In this document: in pieces, positions 1 through 5,428 of the stretch | Layout of the letters: the number at the start of each line of letters is the position of its first letter | Numbering within the stretch: position 1 is the stretch's first letter | Assembly: GCA_003231035.1 (NCBI GenBank) | Contig: QIHU01000468.1 | Location: 1-5,428, forward strand | Length of the DNA stretch: 5,428 bases | From: Acidobacteriota bacterium | Lineage (GTDB): Bacteria; Acidobacteriota; Thermoanaerobaculia; Multivoradales; SZUA-115 | Direction: 5' to 3' | The notes under the pieces: model-generated | What the model saw: the letters and a program-made list of their open reading frames with translations, nothing else | What the model was told of the DNA's origin: nothing | The model's database searches: none | Translations under genes and position numbers: made by a program

Positions 1-1
1 G

Positions 2-2230
2 CAACGCGCGGCGGCCCTGGGTGCGCGGCCGCTGAGCGCGACCGATCGAGTGACCTTGAGTGGCGCCCCGGTGGTCAAGGTGGAGGTAAGAATTCCCTCC
101 GACACACCGGCCCTTCGCGACCGCCTTCTGGAGGCGGGGATCGCCTGCCATGAGGCGGATGTGCGCTTTGCCGTGCGCTACCTGATCGAGCGGGGGATCC
201 AAGGTGCGGTGGAGATCACCGGGAGCCCGCGGCGGCGCGATGGGGTGGGCTTGGTATTCGATCAACCGGAGTTGGCGCCGGCCGAGTTCTCGCCCGCGCT
301 GTCGGTCCTGTCGTTCGATATCGAAACCGATCCCAAGGCGCGCCGCCTGTTTTCGATCGCTCTCGATGGTTGTGGCGCCTCGGAGGTGATGATCTTCACC
401 CCCGAGGGCTGGGAGGCCCCCGCGGGAGCCAGCTCGTTTCCTTCGGAGCGCGAACTCTTCCTGGCCTTTTGTCAGCGGGTCCGTGAGCTGGATCCAGACG
501 TCCTGACCGGGTGGAGCGTGATCGACTTCGACCTGGCGACCCTGGCCAAACTGGCCGAGCGCTTCGGGGTGGCCTTCGAGATCGGTAGGGGGCCCGGCGG
601 CGTTCGGCTACGGGAGAATCGAGGCGGCCGGGAGCGGCTACAGGTCACTATCCCTGGCCGGGTGGTGCTCGATGGTTTGCGCCTGTTGCGCGGCGCCTTT
701 GTGCGGATGGACAGCTACGCCCTCGATTTCGTCGCCCACGAGCTCCTCGGCGAGGGCAAGACCGTGACCGGTGACGACCGCGGGGCCGAGATCCTCGACA
801 TGTTCAAACACCACCGTGATCGCTTGGTCGAATACAACCTCCAGGACGCCAAGCTGGTCACCGGTATTCTCGACAAGTTGCATCTGGTGGAGCTGGCGGT
901 GGAGCGCAGCCGCTTGACCGGCATGGCGCCCGATCGGGTGGCGGCTTCGATCGCCTCGTTCGATTTCCTCTACATGAAGGAGTTGTCCCATCGCGGCGTG
1001 GTGGCGCCGACAGTGGGTGCGGTGCCGCCCGGCGGGGCGACCGCCGCCAACTTTGGCGGCCATGTGCTGGAGCCCAAGCCGGGGTTGCACGAGAATGTCC
1101 TGGTCTTTGACTTCAAGAGCCTCTACCCGAGTTTGATTCGCACCTTCCAGATCGATCCTCTCGGCTTCATCTCGCCCCACGAGATGGGAGGCAAGGACGA
1201 TGCCGCGGAGGCGATCGTGGCCCCCAACGGAGCCGCCTTTCGCCGCCAGCCGGGTGTCCTCACCGCCATGCTGGACCGTCTCTTTCCCCGTCGCGAAGAG
1301 GCCAAACGGCGCGGCGACGAAGTCGCCAGCCAGGCGATCAAGATCTTGATGAACTCCTTCTATGGGGTACTGGGTACCCCCGCTTGTCGGTTCTACAATC
1401 CGCTGATCGCGGGAGCGATCACCAGCTTTGGCCGTGAGTTGCTGGTGTGGATGCAAGGGCGCTGCGAGAAAGCGGGCCACCGAGTGCTCTACGGCGACAC
1501 GGATAGCCTCTTCATTGAGTCCAATCTGGACGATCCCGAGGCGGCGCTGGCCTTGGCCGACGAGCTGGTCCTCCGACTCAACCGGGAGTTGGCCGAGCAC
1601 ATCGAGCGCACCTGGCGGGTGGAAAGCCGGATGGAGCTGGAGTTCGAGAAGCTTTACCTACGCCTGGTGCTTCCCGCCTTGCGCGGCGGCAAGGTAGGAC
1701 CGGGCGCGAAGCGGGGCGGAGCGGCGAAGCGCTACGTGGGGCTGGTGGCGACGCCGGGAGAGGGGCCGCCGGAGTTGGTCTTCACCGGCATGGAATCAGT
1801 AAGGCGAGACTGGACCGAGCTGGCCAAGACGGTGCAACGCGAACTTTACGAGCGGTTGTTCGACCATCGGCCGGTGGAGGACTATCTGCGCGGCGTGGTC
1901 GCCAGCCTGCGTGCAGGCCACCGCGATGCGCAGTTGGTTTACCGCAAGAGATTGCGCAAGGACCCCGAGTCCTACACCGCGACCACTCCACCCCACGTGG
2001 CGGCGGCCCGCCGTCTCGCCGCGGCCGGTCAACCCAAACGGCGTGGCTTGATCGCGTATCTGATGACCAAGGCTGGAGCGGAACCGGTCGACTTGCCGCG
2101 CGAAGCCGCTCTCGACTACGAGCACTACGTGGCCAAACAAGTCCGGCCGGTCGCCGAACCGGTGCTGGCGCTCCTCGGGCTGGAGTTCAAACGGGTCATC
2201 GGAGACGAGAATCAGTTGGCTCTCTTCTAA
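2..2230 (+). CDS. polB: DNA polymerase II, family B (5'-truncated by window edge)
   Basis: Family B DNA polymerase with 3'-5' proofreading, the bacterial Pol II type used in DNA repair, translesion synthesis and replication restart in the cytoplasm. Numbering from the GTG at 50: Exo I is D90-I-E92 in SFDIETD; Exo II is the GWSVIDFD stretch ending in D161; Exo III is Y262-NLQ-D266. Polymerase motif A is D354-FKSLYPS, motif B is K431-ILMNSFYG, motif C is YGDTDS with D483 and D485, and a KRY motif lies at 560-562. The last five residues, QLALF, match the sliding-clamp-binding tail of E. coli Pol II (QLGLF, from memory). The frame is open from 50 back to base 2, and those codons (reading ...RPLSATDR) still resemble the E. 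coli N-terminal domain, so the GTG at 50 is probably internal. By comparison with the 783-residue E. coli protein, roughly 50-60 residues lie off the left edge. All catalytic acidic residues are present, so the enzyme is expected to be active. Identification is very secure; only the start is unknown. Confidence 0.96.
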   Translation, partial: QRAAALGARPLSATDRVTLSGAPVVKVEVRIPSDTPALRDRLLEAGIACHEADVRFAVRYLIERGIQGAVEITGSPRRRDGVGLVFDQPELAPAEFSPALSVLSFDIETDPKARRLFSIALDGCGASEVMIFTPEGWEAPAGASSFPSERELFLAFCQRVRELDPDVLTGWSVIDFDLATLAKLAERFGVAFEIGRGPGGVRLRENRGGRERLQVTIPGRVVLDGLRLLRGAFVRMDSYALDFVAHELLGEGKTVTGDDRGAEILDMFKHHRDRLVEYNLQDAKLVTGILDKLHLVELAVERSRLTGMAPDRVAASIASFDFLYMKELSHRGVVAPTVGAVPPGGATAANFGGHVLEPKPGLHENVLVFDFKSLYPSLIRTFQIDPLGFISPHEMGGKDDAAEAIVAPNGAAFRRQPGVLTAMLDRLFPRREEAKRRGDEVASQAIKILMNSFYGVLGTPACRFYNPLIAGAITSFGRELLVWMQGRCEKAGHRVLYGDTDSLFIESNLDDPEAALALADELVLRLNRELAEHIERTWRVESRMELEFEKLYLRLVLPALRGGKVGPGAKRGGAAKRYVGLVATPGEGPPELVFTGMESVRRDWTELAKTVQRELYERLFDHRPVEDYLRGVVASLRAGHRDAQLVYRKRLRKDPESYTATTPPHVAAARRLAAAGQPKRRGLIAYLMTKAGAEPVDLPREAALDYEHYVAKQVRPVAEPVLALLGLEFKRVIGDENQLALF

Positions 2231-2268
2231 GGGTGCGCGCCGAAGCCCCGAATGGTCCTGAGATTCGA

Positions 2269-2274
2269 TAGTCT
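2269..2274 (+). promoter_or_regulatory. Candidate -10 element for a leaderless transcript
   Basis: TAGTCT fits the TANNNT form of a -10 hexamer. It ends seven bases before the ATG at 2281, exactly where a -10 would sit if transcription began at the A of the start codon. No Shine-Dalgarno-like purine run is seen in the 15 bases before that ATG, which agrees with a leaderless mRNA. No clear -35 is seen about 17 bases upstream, where the sequence reads CCCCGA. A TANNNT match in a short gap is weak evidence alone; the support is its position together with the missing ribosome binding site. Confidence 0.35.
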
Positions 2275-2280
2275 GGCGCC

Positions 2281-4002
2281 ATGACCACGAACACGCTGCT
2301 TCGAAGACTGATCCTCGCCTCGCTCCTGCTACCCCTGCTGGCGGTGCCCATCCACGCCGCCGAGGCCGCGGCCGAGCTGCCGCGGCCGGTCGAAGATATC
2401 GCGACCGATCTCGACGTGCTGTTCGCCTTTGCCTATCCAGAAAAGGCACCGGGAGCCGCCGTCATCGTGGTGCGCGACGGCAAGACCCTCTTGCGCGCCG
2501 GATTCGGCATGGCCAATCTCGAATTGGACATCGCCATCGAGCCGGACATGGTCTTCCGCATCGGTTCGGTCACCAAGCAGTTCACCGCCGTGGCCTTGTT
2601 GATCCTGGAGGGGGAAGGCAAGGTCGAGCTGGATGGCGCGCTCACCACCTATCTGCCGGACTATCCGAAGAGCGACCCCCCGATCACCCTGCGTCACCTG
2701 TTGACCCACACCTCGGGGATCCAGAGCTACACCGGCATGGACAACTTCATCGAGGATGTCGAAGAGGAGTTCACCGTCGCCGAGATGATCGATCGATTCA
2801 AGGACCGGCCGGCCGAGTTTTCGCCGGGCGACCAATATTCGTACAACAACTCGGCCTACTTTCTGCTGGGCGCGGTGATCGAGAAGGTCTCCGGGGTGAG
2901 CTACGAGGAGTTCGTCGAGGAACGGATCTTCGCCCGGCTGGGGATGGAGCAGAGCTCCTACGGCTCCCATGCCGAGGTCGTCCCGCGCAGGGTCGACGGC
3001 TACACCGGCGCTCCGGGCGCCTACCGCAACGCGCGCTACTTGGACATGAGTCAGCCCTACTCCGCCGGGGCGCTGCTCTCGACGGTGGACGATTTGGCGA
3101 AGTGGGACGCGGCCCTCTATGACGGCAGCTTGCTCCCTGTGGAGAGGTTAGAGCAGGCGTGGACGGCGGCCCAACTCAATGACGGCCGCTCCATCCACTA
3201 CGGCTTTGGTTGGTCCTTGGCCGAGTATCAGGGGTTCAAAGTGGTACGTCACGGCGGCGGCATTTTCGGATTTGTCTCGCACGTGGTGCGCATCCCCGAG
3301 GCCAAGATCTTCGTCGCCGTTTTGTCGAACAGCCCGGTGCTGCCTCAAGGACCCGCTGAGCTGGCGCTGCGCGCCGCGTTAATGACCCTGGGCTTGCCGC
3401 TGGAAGGACGCAAAGAGGCAAAGCTAGAGAGTGCCCTATTGGAGGAGTATGTGGGCCTCTACGAGATCGAAGAAAACGCGGAGAACTGGCGCACCGTCAC
3501 CTTCAAGGAGGGCCGCCTCCACTCCCAACGGCGCCGGGGTCGGCCTTTCCCCCTCTACGCGGCGAAGAAGGACCACTTCTACTACCAAGATTCGGCGGGC
3601 GTCATGCGCTTTGTGCGCGGCGCTGACGGCGCGGTGATCGGTACCGAGTGGAGCGATGGCGCCGGCCCGGCCGAGAGAGCCCGCAAGTCGGATCGCGAGA
3701 TCCCGGCTGAGCGCAGCGAAGTGGCGGTGAAGCCGGAGGTTTTCGACCTCCTGGTTGGCCGCTATCGGTGGAGCGACGCCATGGTGATGACCATCACCCG
3801 CGAGGAAGACCACTTCTTTGCCCAGCTGACCGGTCAGCCGAGTTTCCAGATTTTCGCCGAATCGTCGACCCTCTATTTTCTCAAAGTGGTTCCGGCCGAC
3901 CTCGAGTTCCAACACGACGAGAGCGGCGAGGTCCACGAGGTGATCTTGCGCCAGGGCGGGCGAGAGATTCGGTATCAGCGGATCGAGGAGCAAGAGGAGT
4001 AA
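2281..4002 (+). CDS. Exported serine hydrolase, class C beta-lactamase/PBP superfamily, with two C-terminal DUF3471-like modules
   Basis: A 573-residue serine hydrolase of the Beta-lactamase family (AmpC, D-Ala-D-Ala carboxypeptidase and EstB esterase type). The N-terminus looks like a signal peptide: R8-R9, a Leu/Ala-rich core at about 10-24, and likely cleavage near 26-29, so it should act in the periplasm or outside. The catalytic set is complete: S96-V-T-K99 (nucleophile and base), Y188-N-N, and H324-G-G as the KTG-equivalent. The family signature LLTHTSGI lies at 140-147. The catalytic domain spans about 40-375. Two beta-rich modules follow, about 385-465 and 485-567, each opening with VGxY; the second strongly resembles DUF3471 (FAQLTGQP, then a later RQGGRE). 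The ATG at 2281 is chosen because it directly precedes the signal peptide; no ribosome binding site is evident. The substrate cannot be read from sequence: peptidoglycan peptides, D-amino-acid peptides or esters are all possible. Activity against beta-lactam drugs should not be assumed, since most such homologues are not resistance enzymes. Confidence 0.93.
   Translation: MTTNTLLRRLILASLLLPLLAVPIHAAEAAAELPRPVEDIATDLDVLFAFAYPEKAPGAAVIVVRDGKTLLRAGFGMANLELDIAIEPDMVFRIGSVTKQFTAVALLILEGEGKVELDGALTTYLPDYPKSDPPITLRHLLTHTSGIQSYTGMDNFIEDVEEEFTVAEMIDRFKDRPAEFSPGDQYSYNNSAYFLLGAVIEKVSGVSYEEFVEERIFARLGMEQSSYGSHAEVVPRRVDGYTGAPGAYRNARYLDMSQPYSAGALLSTVDDLAKWDAALYDGSLLPVERLEQAWTAAQLNDGRSIHYGFGWSLAEYQGFKVVRHGGGIFGFVSHVVRIPEAKIFVAVLSNSPVLPQGPAELALRAALMTLGLPLEGRKEAKLESALLEEYVGLYEIEENAENWRTVTFKEGRLHSQRRRGRPFPLYAAKKDHFYYQDSAGVMRFVRGADGAVIGTEWSDGAGPAERARKSDREIPAERSEVAVKPEVFDLLVGRYRWSDAMVMTITREEDHFFAQLTGQPSFQIFAESSTLYFLKVVPADLEFQHDESGEVHEVILRQGGREIRYQRIEEQEE
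3995..3999 (+). promoter_or_regulatory. Ribosome binding site of the small membrane protein gene
   Basis: AGGAG lies inside the last codons of the serine hydrolase gene. It is 9 bases before the TTG at 4009 and 12 before the GTG at 4012. The spacing favours TTG; general start-codon preference favours GTG. Either way, its place within the upstream gene suggests translational coupling on one mRNA. Confidence 0.6.
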
Positions 4003-4008
4003 ACTGGG

Positions 4009-4386
4009 TTGGTGAGCAGTTCAAATTCAGAGGAAGGGCCCCGCCGGGTGATCGAAGCGGAGGTCGTCTCCGAAGAGCCGCATCCCCAGCACCAGGGCAG
4101 GTCGCAACCCTTGCCGCCGGTCTTGGCCGGTATGTTGCTCGACCTGCTCGATTTCTTCACCGCTGGCCCCATCGGCCTCTTCGCAGGCTTGGCGGTCGGC
4201 GGGGTCGGAGCCTTTGTCTTGGGCACGCTCTACAAGTTACCGCTCAAGAAGAAGCTCTGGTTCACGCTCGCGGCCGGGGTCTATTGCTCGATGCCGGGGA
4301 CAGCGCCCATACCTTTGGGCACGCTGGTCGGCGCGTGGCTGGGAATTCAAGGGGATAAGCCGGAGCCCGGCGCGCCGGTGGAGTAA
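4009..4386 (+). CDS. Small membrane-hairpin protein of unknown function
   Basis: I do not recognise this 125-residue protein. Residues 1-35 are polar and acidic (EEG, then EAEVVSEE) and look disordered. An amphipathic stretch MLLDLLDFF follows at 42-50, then a Gly-rich hydrophobic segment at about 52-75. A short basic loop YKLPLKKK at 75-82 leads to a second hydrophobic segment at about 83-111, broken by PGTAPIP at 96-102. The tail is short and polar. The basic loop predicts, by the positive-inside rule, a two-helix hairpin with loop in the cytoplasm and both ends outside; there is no cleavable signal peptide. The start is TTG at 4009 or GTG at 4012, preceded by AGGAG. The gene begins six bases after the serine hydrolase stop, so the two are probably co-transcribed. 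Coding status is supported by tight packing, the ribosome binding site and a coherent hydrophobic pattern, but no function is assigned. Confidence 0.75.
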   Translation: MVSSSNSEEGPRRVIEAEVVSEEPHPQHQGRSQPLPPVLAGMLLDLLDFFTAGPIGLFAGLAVGGVGAFVLGTLYKLPLKKKLWFTLAAGVYCSMPGTAPIPLGTLVGAWLGIQGDKPEPGAPVE

Positions 4387-4394
4387 GTATTGGT

Positions 4395-4426
4395 GTTGGT
4401 TGAGCGAGACGGAGTGCTCAGCCGGC
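4395..4426 (+). terminator. Hairpin at the convergent gene junction, possible terminator
   Basis: GTTGGTTGAGC at 4395-4405 can pair with GCTCAGCCGGC at 4416-4426 in rightward RNA: eleven pairs, three of them G-U, around a ten-base loop. The perfect core is TGAGC/GCTCA. It begins nine bases after the stop of the small membrane protein gene and covers the stop codon of the opposing transglycosylase gene (4418-4420). In leftward RNA the G-U pairs become A-C mismatches, so it would serve mainly the rightward operon. No T-run follows, so intrinsic termination is uncertain; it could instead be a 3'-end stabilising structure or chance. Confidence 0.35.
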
Positions 4427-5428
4427 TGGAATCGACAACCTCTGGCCGGGGAAGATGCGGTGGGCGCTGCGCAGCCGGTTGACCGTCTTGAGGGTCGCAA
4501 TGCTGATGCTGTAGCGTTCGGCGATGGCCGAGAGGGTGTCGCCGGCCCGCACCACGTGAACGGTCGCCTGCGTCCGGGGCACGGAGGCTTGATCCACCCG
4601 TGTTTTCTGGGTGCTAACTGCGCGGCGCCTCGACGTCCGCCCTGGCGGCACCCAGAGGACTTGGCCGATGCGCAAGTAGTGGGCGTTGTGCAGTTTGTTG
4701 GCCCGGCGCAACGCTGAAACGCTACTGCCGTAGCGCGCGGCGATGCGCCCCAGAGTGTCGCCCTTGCGCACCCGATAGCGCAACCCCGCTTGCCGATCTG
4801 ACTTCGCCGCGGCCGGTAGCTCTCGGTAGCTCTGTTCGAAGCGGGCTAGCTGGCCGGAGGGAACCCGCAGAGGGTAGCCACGCGGAAGCCAGAGCGTCCC
4901 TTGCCAGACTTCTCGAGTGAGGGCGGGATTCAGCCCCCGCAGGTCGTTGAGCGGAGTCCCGGCGCCCTGGGCCAGTTCCTCGATGGGCAGGTAATGGTTG
5001 GCCGCGAACTGGTCGTAGGGAATCGGCGGTTTGGGCTGGACGCCGGGGAAGTAGTGGCCCCGGTTCTCATAGACCTGCGCGGCGGCCAGGAATTCGGCGT
5101 AGAAGTTCTTCGAGGCGAAACCGAAGGTGCGTCCGGTGTGGCGCTCGACGATGACCCCAAGATCGCGGGTGCCGAGCCGCGAGACGGCCCGCCTAAGCCC
5201 TCCGGGGCCGTAGTTGTAGGCGGTCAGCGCCAACGGCCAGGTGTGGAGGAGTTGATAGTTTTCTCGCAGGTAGGCGGCGGCCGCTTCGGCGGCCAAAATG
5301 GGATCGTAGCGCTCGTCGACCTCGGGTCCAATGTCGAGCCAACGACGACCGGTCGAAGGCATCATCTGCCACATACCGCCAGCCGCGACTTTGGAGGTGG
5401 CGCCGACCTGGAACATCGATTCGACGAA
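4418..5428 (-). CDS. MltD-like lytic transglycosylase with LysM modules (5'-truncated by window edge)
   Basis: Cleaves the MurNAc-GlcNAc bond of peptidoglycan to give 1,6-anhydro-MurNAc ends; expected in the periplasm, usually tethered to the outer membrane in MltD relatives. The frame is open to the right edge, where the first codons read F-V-E-S; this Glu (5420-5422) matches the catalytic Glu of the GH23 SLT fold, so the ATG at 5414-5416 is internal and the true start is off-window. Numbering from that Met: GMWQMMPSTGR at 14-24, YDP with an Ala-rich helix at 37-49, and TAYNYGPGG at 65-73 (usual AYNAGPG). FASKNFYAEFL at 100-110 is typical of MltD-type proteins. A degenerate LysM-like segment lies at about 133-186. 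Two clear LysM repeats follow at about 212-256 (VRKGDTLGRIAARYG) and 286-331 (VRAGDTLSAIAERYS), joined by a basic, Ser/Thr-rich linker; they should anchor the enzyme to glycan. The missing part would hold a signal or lipoprotein peptide and the start of the SLT domain. The gene converges on the rightward operon, with its stop 32 bases beyond that operon's last stop. Confidence 0.94.
   Translation of the reverse strand, partial: FVESMFQVGATSKVAAGGMWQMMPSTGRRWLDIGPEVDERYDPILAAEAAAAYLRENYQLLHTWPLALTAYNYGPGGLRRAVSRLGTRDLGVIVERHTGRTFGFASKNFYAEFLAAAQVYENRGHYFPGVQPKPPIPYDQFAANHYLPIEELAQGAGTPLNDLRGLNPALTREVWQGTLWLPRGYPLRVPSGQLARFEQSYRELPAAAKSDRQAGLRYRVRKGDTLGRIAARYGSSVSALRRANKLHNAHYLRIGQVLWVPPGRTSRRRAVSTQKTRVDQASVPRTQATVHVVRAGDTLSAIAERYSISIATLKTVNRLRSAHRIFPGQRLSIPAG

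Noticed and set aside
638..1600. A 320-codon open frame on the minus strand opposite polB
   Set aside because: It lies wholly inside the well-identified polB gene, its His/Gln/Val-rich product has no recognisable domain, and such frames are expected opposite high-GC genes.
2231..2268. Intrinsic terminator after polB
   Set aside because: Only a three-base GGG/CCC pairing is visible and there is no T-run.
1796..2449. A 217-codon minus-strand frame across the polB/hydrolase gap
   Set aside because: Arg-rich low-complexity translation overlapping two secure genes; its promoter region would lie inside the hydrolase signal peptide. No domain recognised.
3436..3993. A 185-codon minus-strand frame opposite the hydrolase C-terminal modules
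   Set aside because: Antisense of a clearly coding region, with no motif and no ribosome binding site that stands out.
2281..4002. Antibiotic-resistance beta-lactamase
   Set aside because: The catalytic motifs are those of the wider superfamily, and the long beta-rich C-terminal tails are typical of peptidase or esterase relatives; nothing in the sequence shows drug hydrolysis.
3768..4358. A 196-codon plus-strand frame overlapping the hydrolase end and the small membrane protein gene
   Set aside because: Arg/Pro/Gly-rich translation typical of a shifted frame; the overlapping 4009-4386 frame has the coherent membrane pattern and the better-placed ribosome binding site.
4214..4717. A 167-codon plus-strand frame running into the transglycosylase gene
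   Set aside because: It is antisense to the two clear LysM repeats and has a low-complexity, domain-free translation.
1..5428. CRISPR array, insertion sequence, tRNA, prophage or defence system
   Set aside because: No spaced direct repeats, transposase motifs, terminal inverted repeats, tRNA-like folds or known defence domains were seen, and coding genes fill almost the whole window.

Overview
The window is a GC-rich, gene-dense bacterial stretch with four protein-coding genes and almost no non-coding DNA. Three genes read rightwards and one reads leftwards, converging on them near position 4400. The lytic transglycosylase with LysM modules and the exported serine hydrolase suit a Gram-negative-type cell envelope. 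Exported serine hydrolases carrying DUF3471-like tails and high GC would fit Acidobacteriota or a similar GC-rich lineage, but the sequence alone does not fix the phylum and this placement is a guess.

Layout. Positions 2-2230 (+) encode most of a family B DNA polymerase II (PolB). The start lies off the left edge, the exonuclease and polymerase motifs are all legible, and the protein ends in a sliding-clamp-binding tail. A 50-base gap at 2231-2280 carries a possible -10 element placed as expected for a leaderless transcript. Positions 2281-4002 (+) encode an exported serine hydrolase of the class C beta-lactamase / penicillin-binding-protein superfamily with two tandem C-terminal beta-rich modules. 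Six bases later, 4009-4386 (+) encodes a small unrecognised protein with two hydrophobic segments, probably translated from the same mRNA. A hairpin at 4395-4426 sits at the convergent junction. Positions 4418-5428 (-) encode the catalytic and C-terminal part of an MltD-like lytic transglycosylase with LysM modules; its 5' end runs off the right edge.

How the genes relate. PolB acts in DNA repair and replication restart and has no evident functional link to its neighbours. The serine hydrolase and the transglycosylase could both act on the cell wall, but they are on opposite strands and the hydrolase's substrate is unknown, so a shared pathway is only a possibility. The serine hydrolase and the small membrane protein look like a two-gene unit.

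I found no mobile element, CRISPR array, RNA gene or recognisable defence module. The window looks like ordinary chromosome. The points worth a second look are modest: a substituted exonuclease motif residue, a short in-frame duplication in PolB, a candidate leaderless promoter, tandem hydrolase tails and the unassigned membrane hairpin protein.
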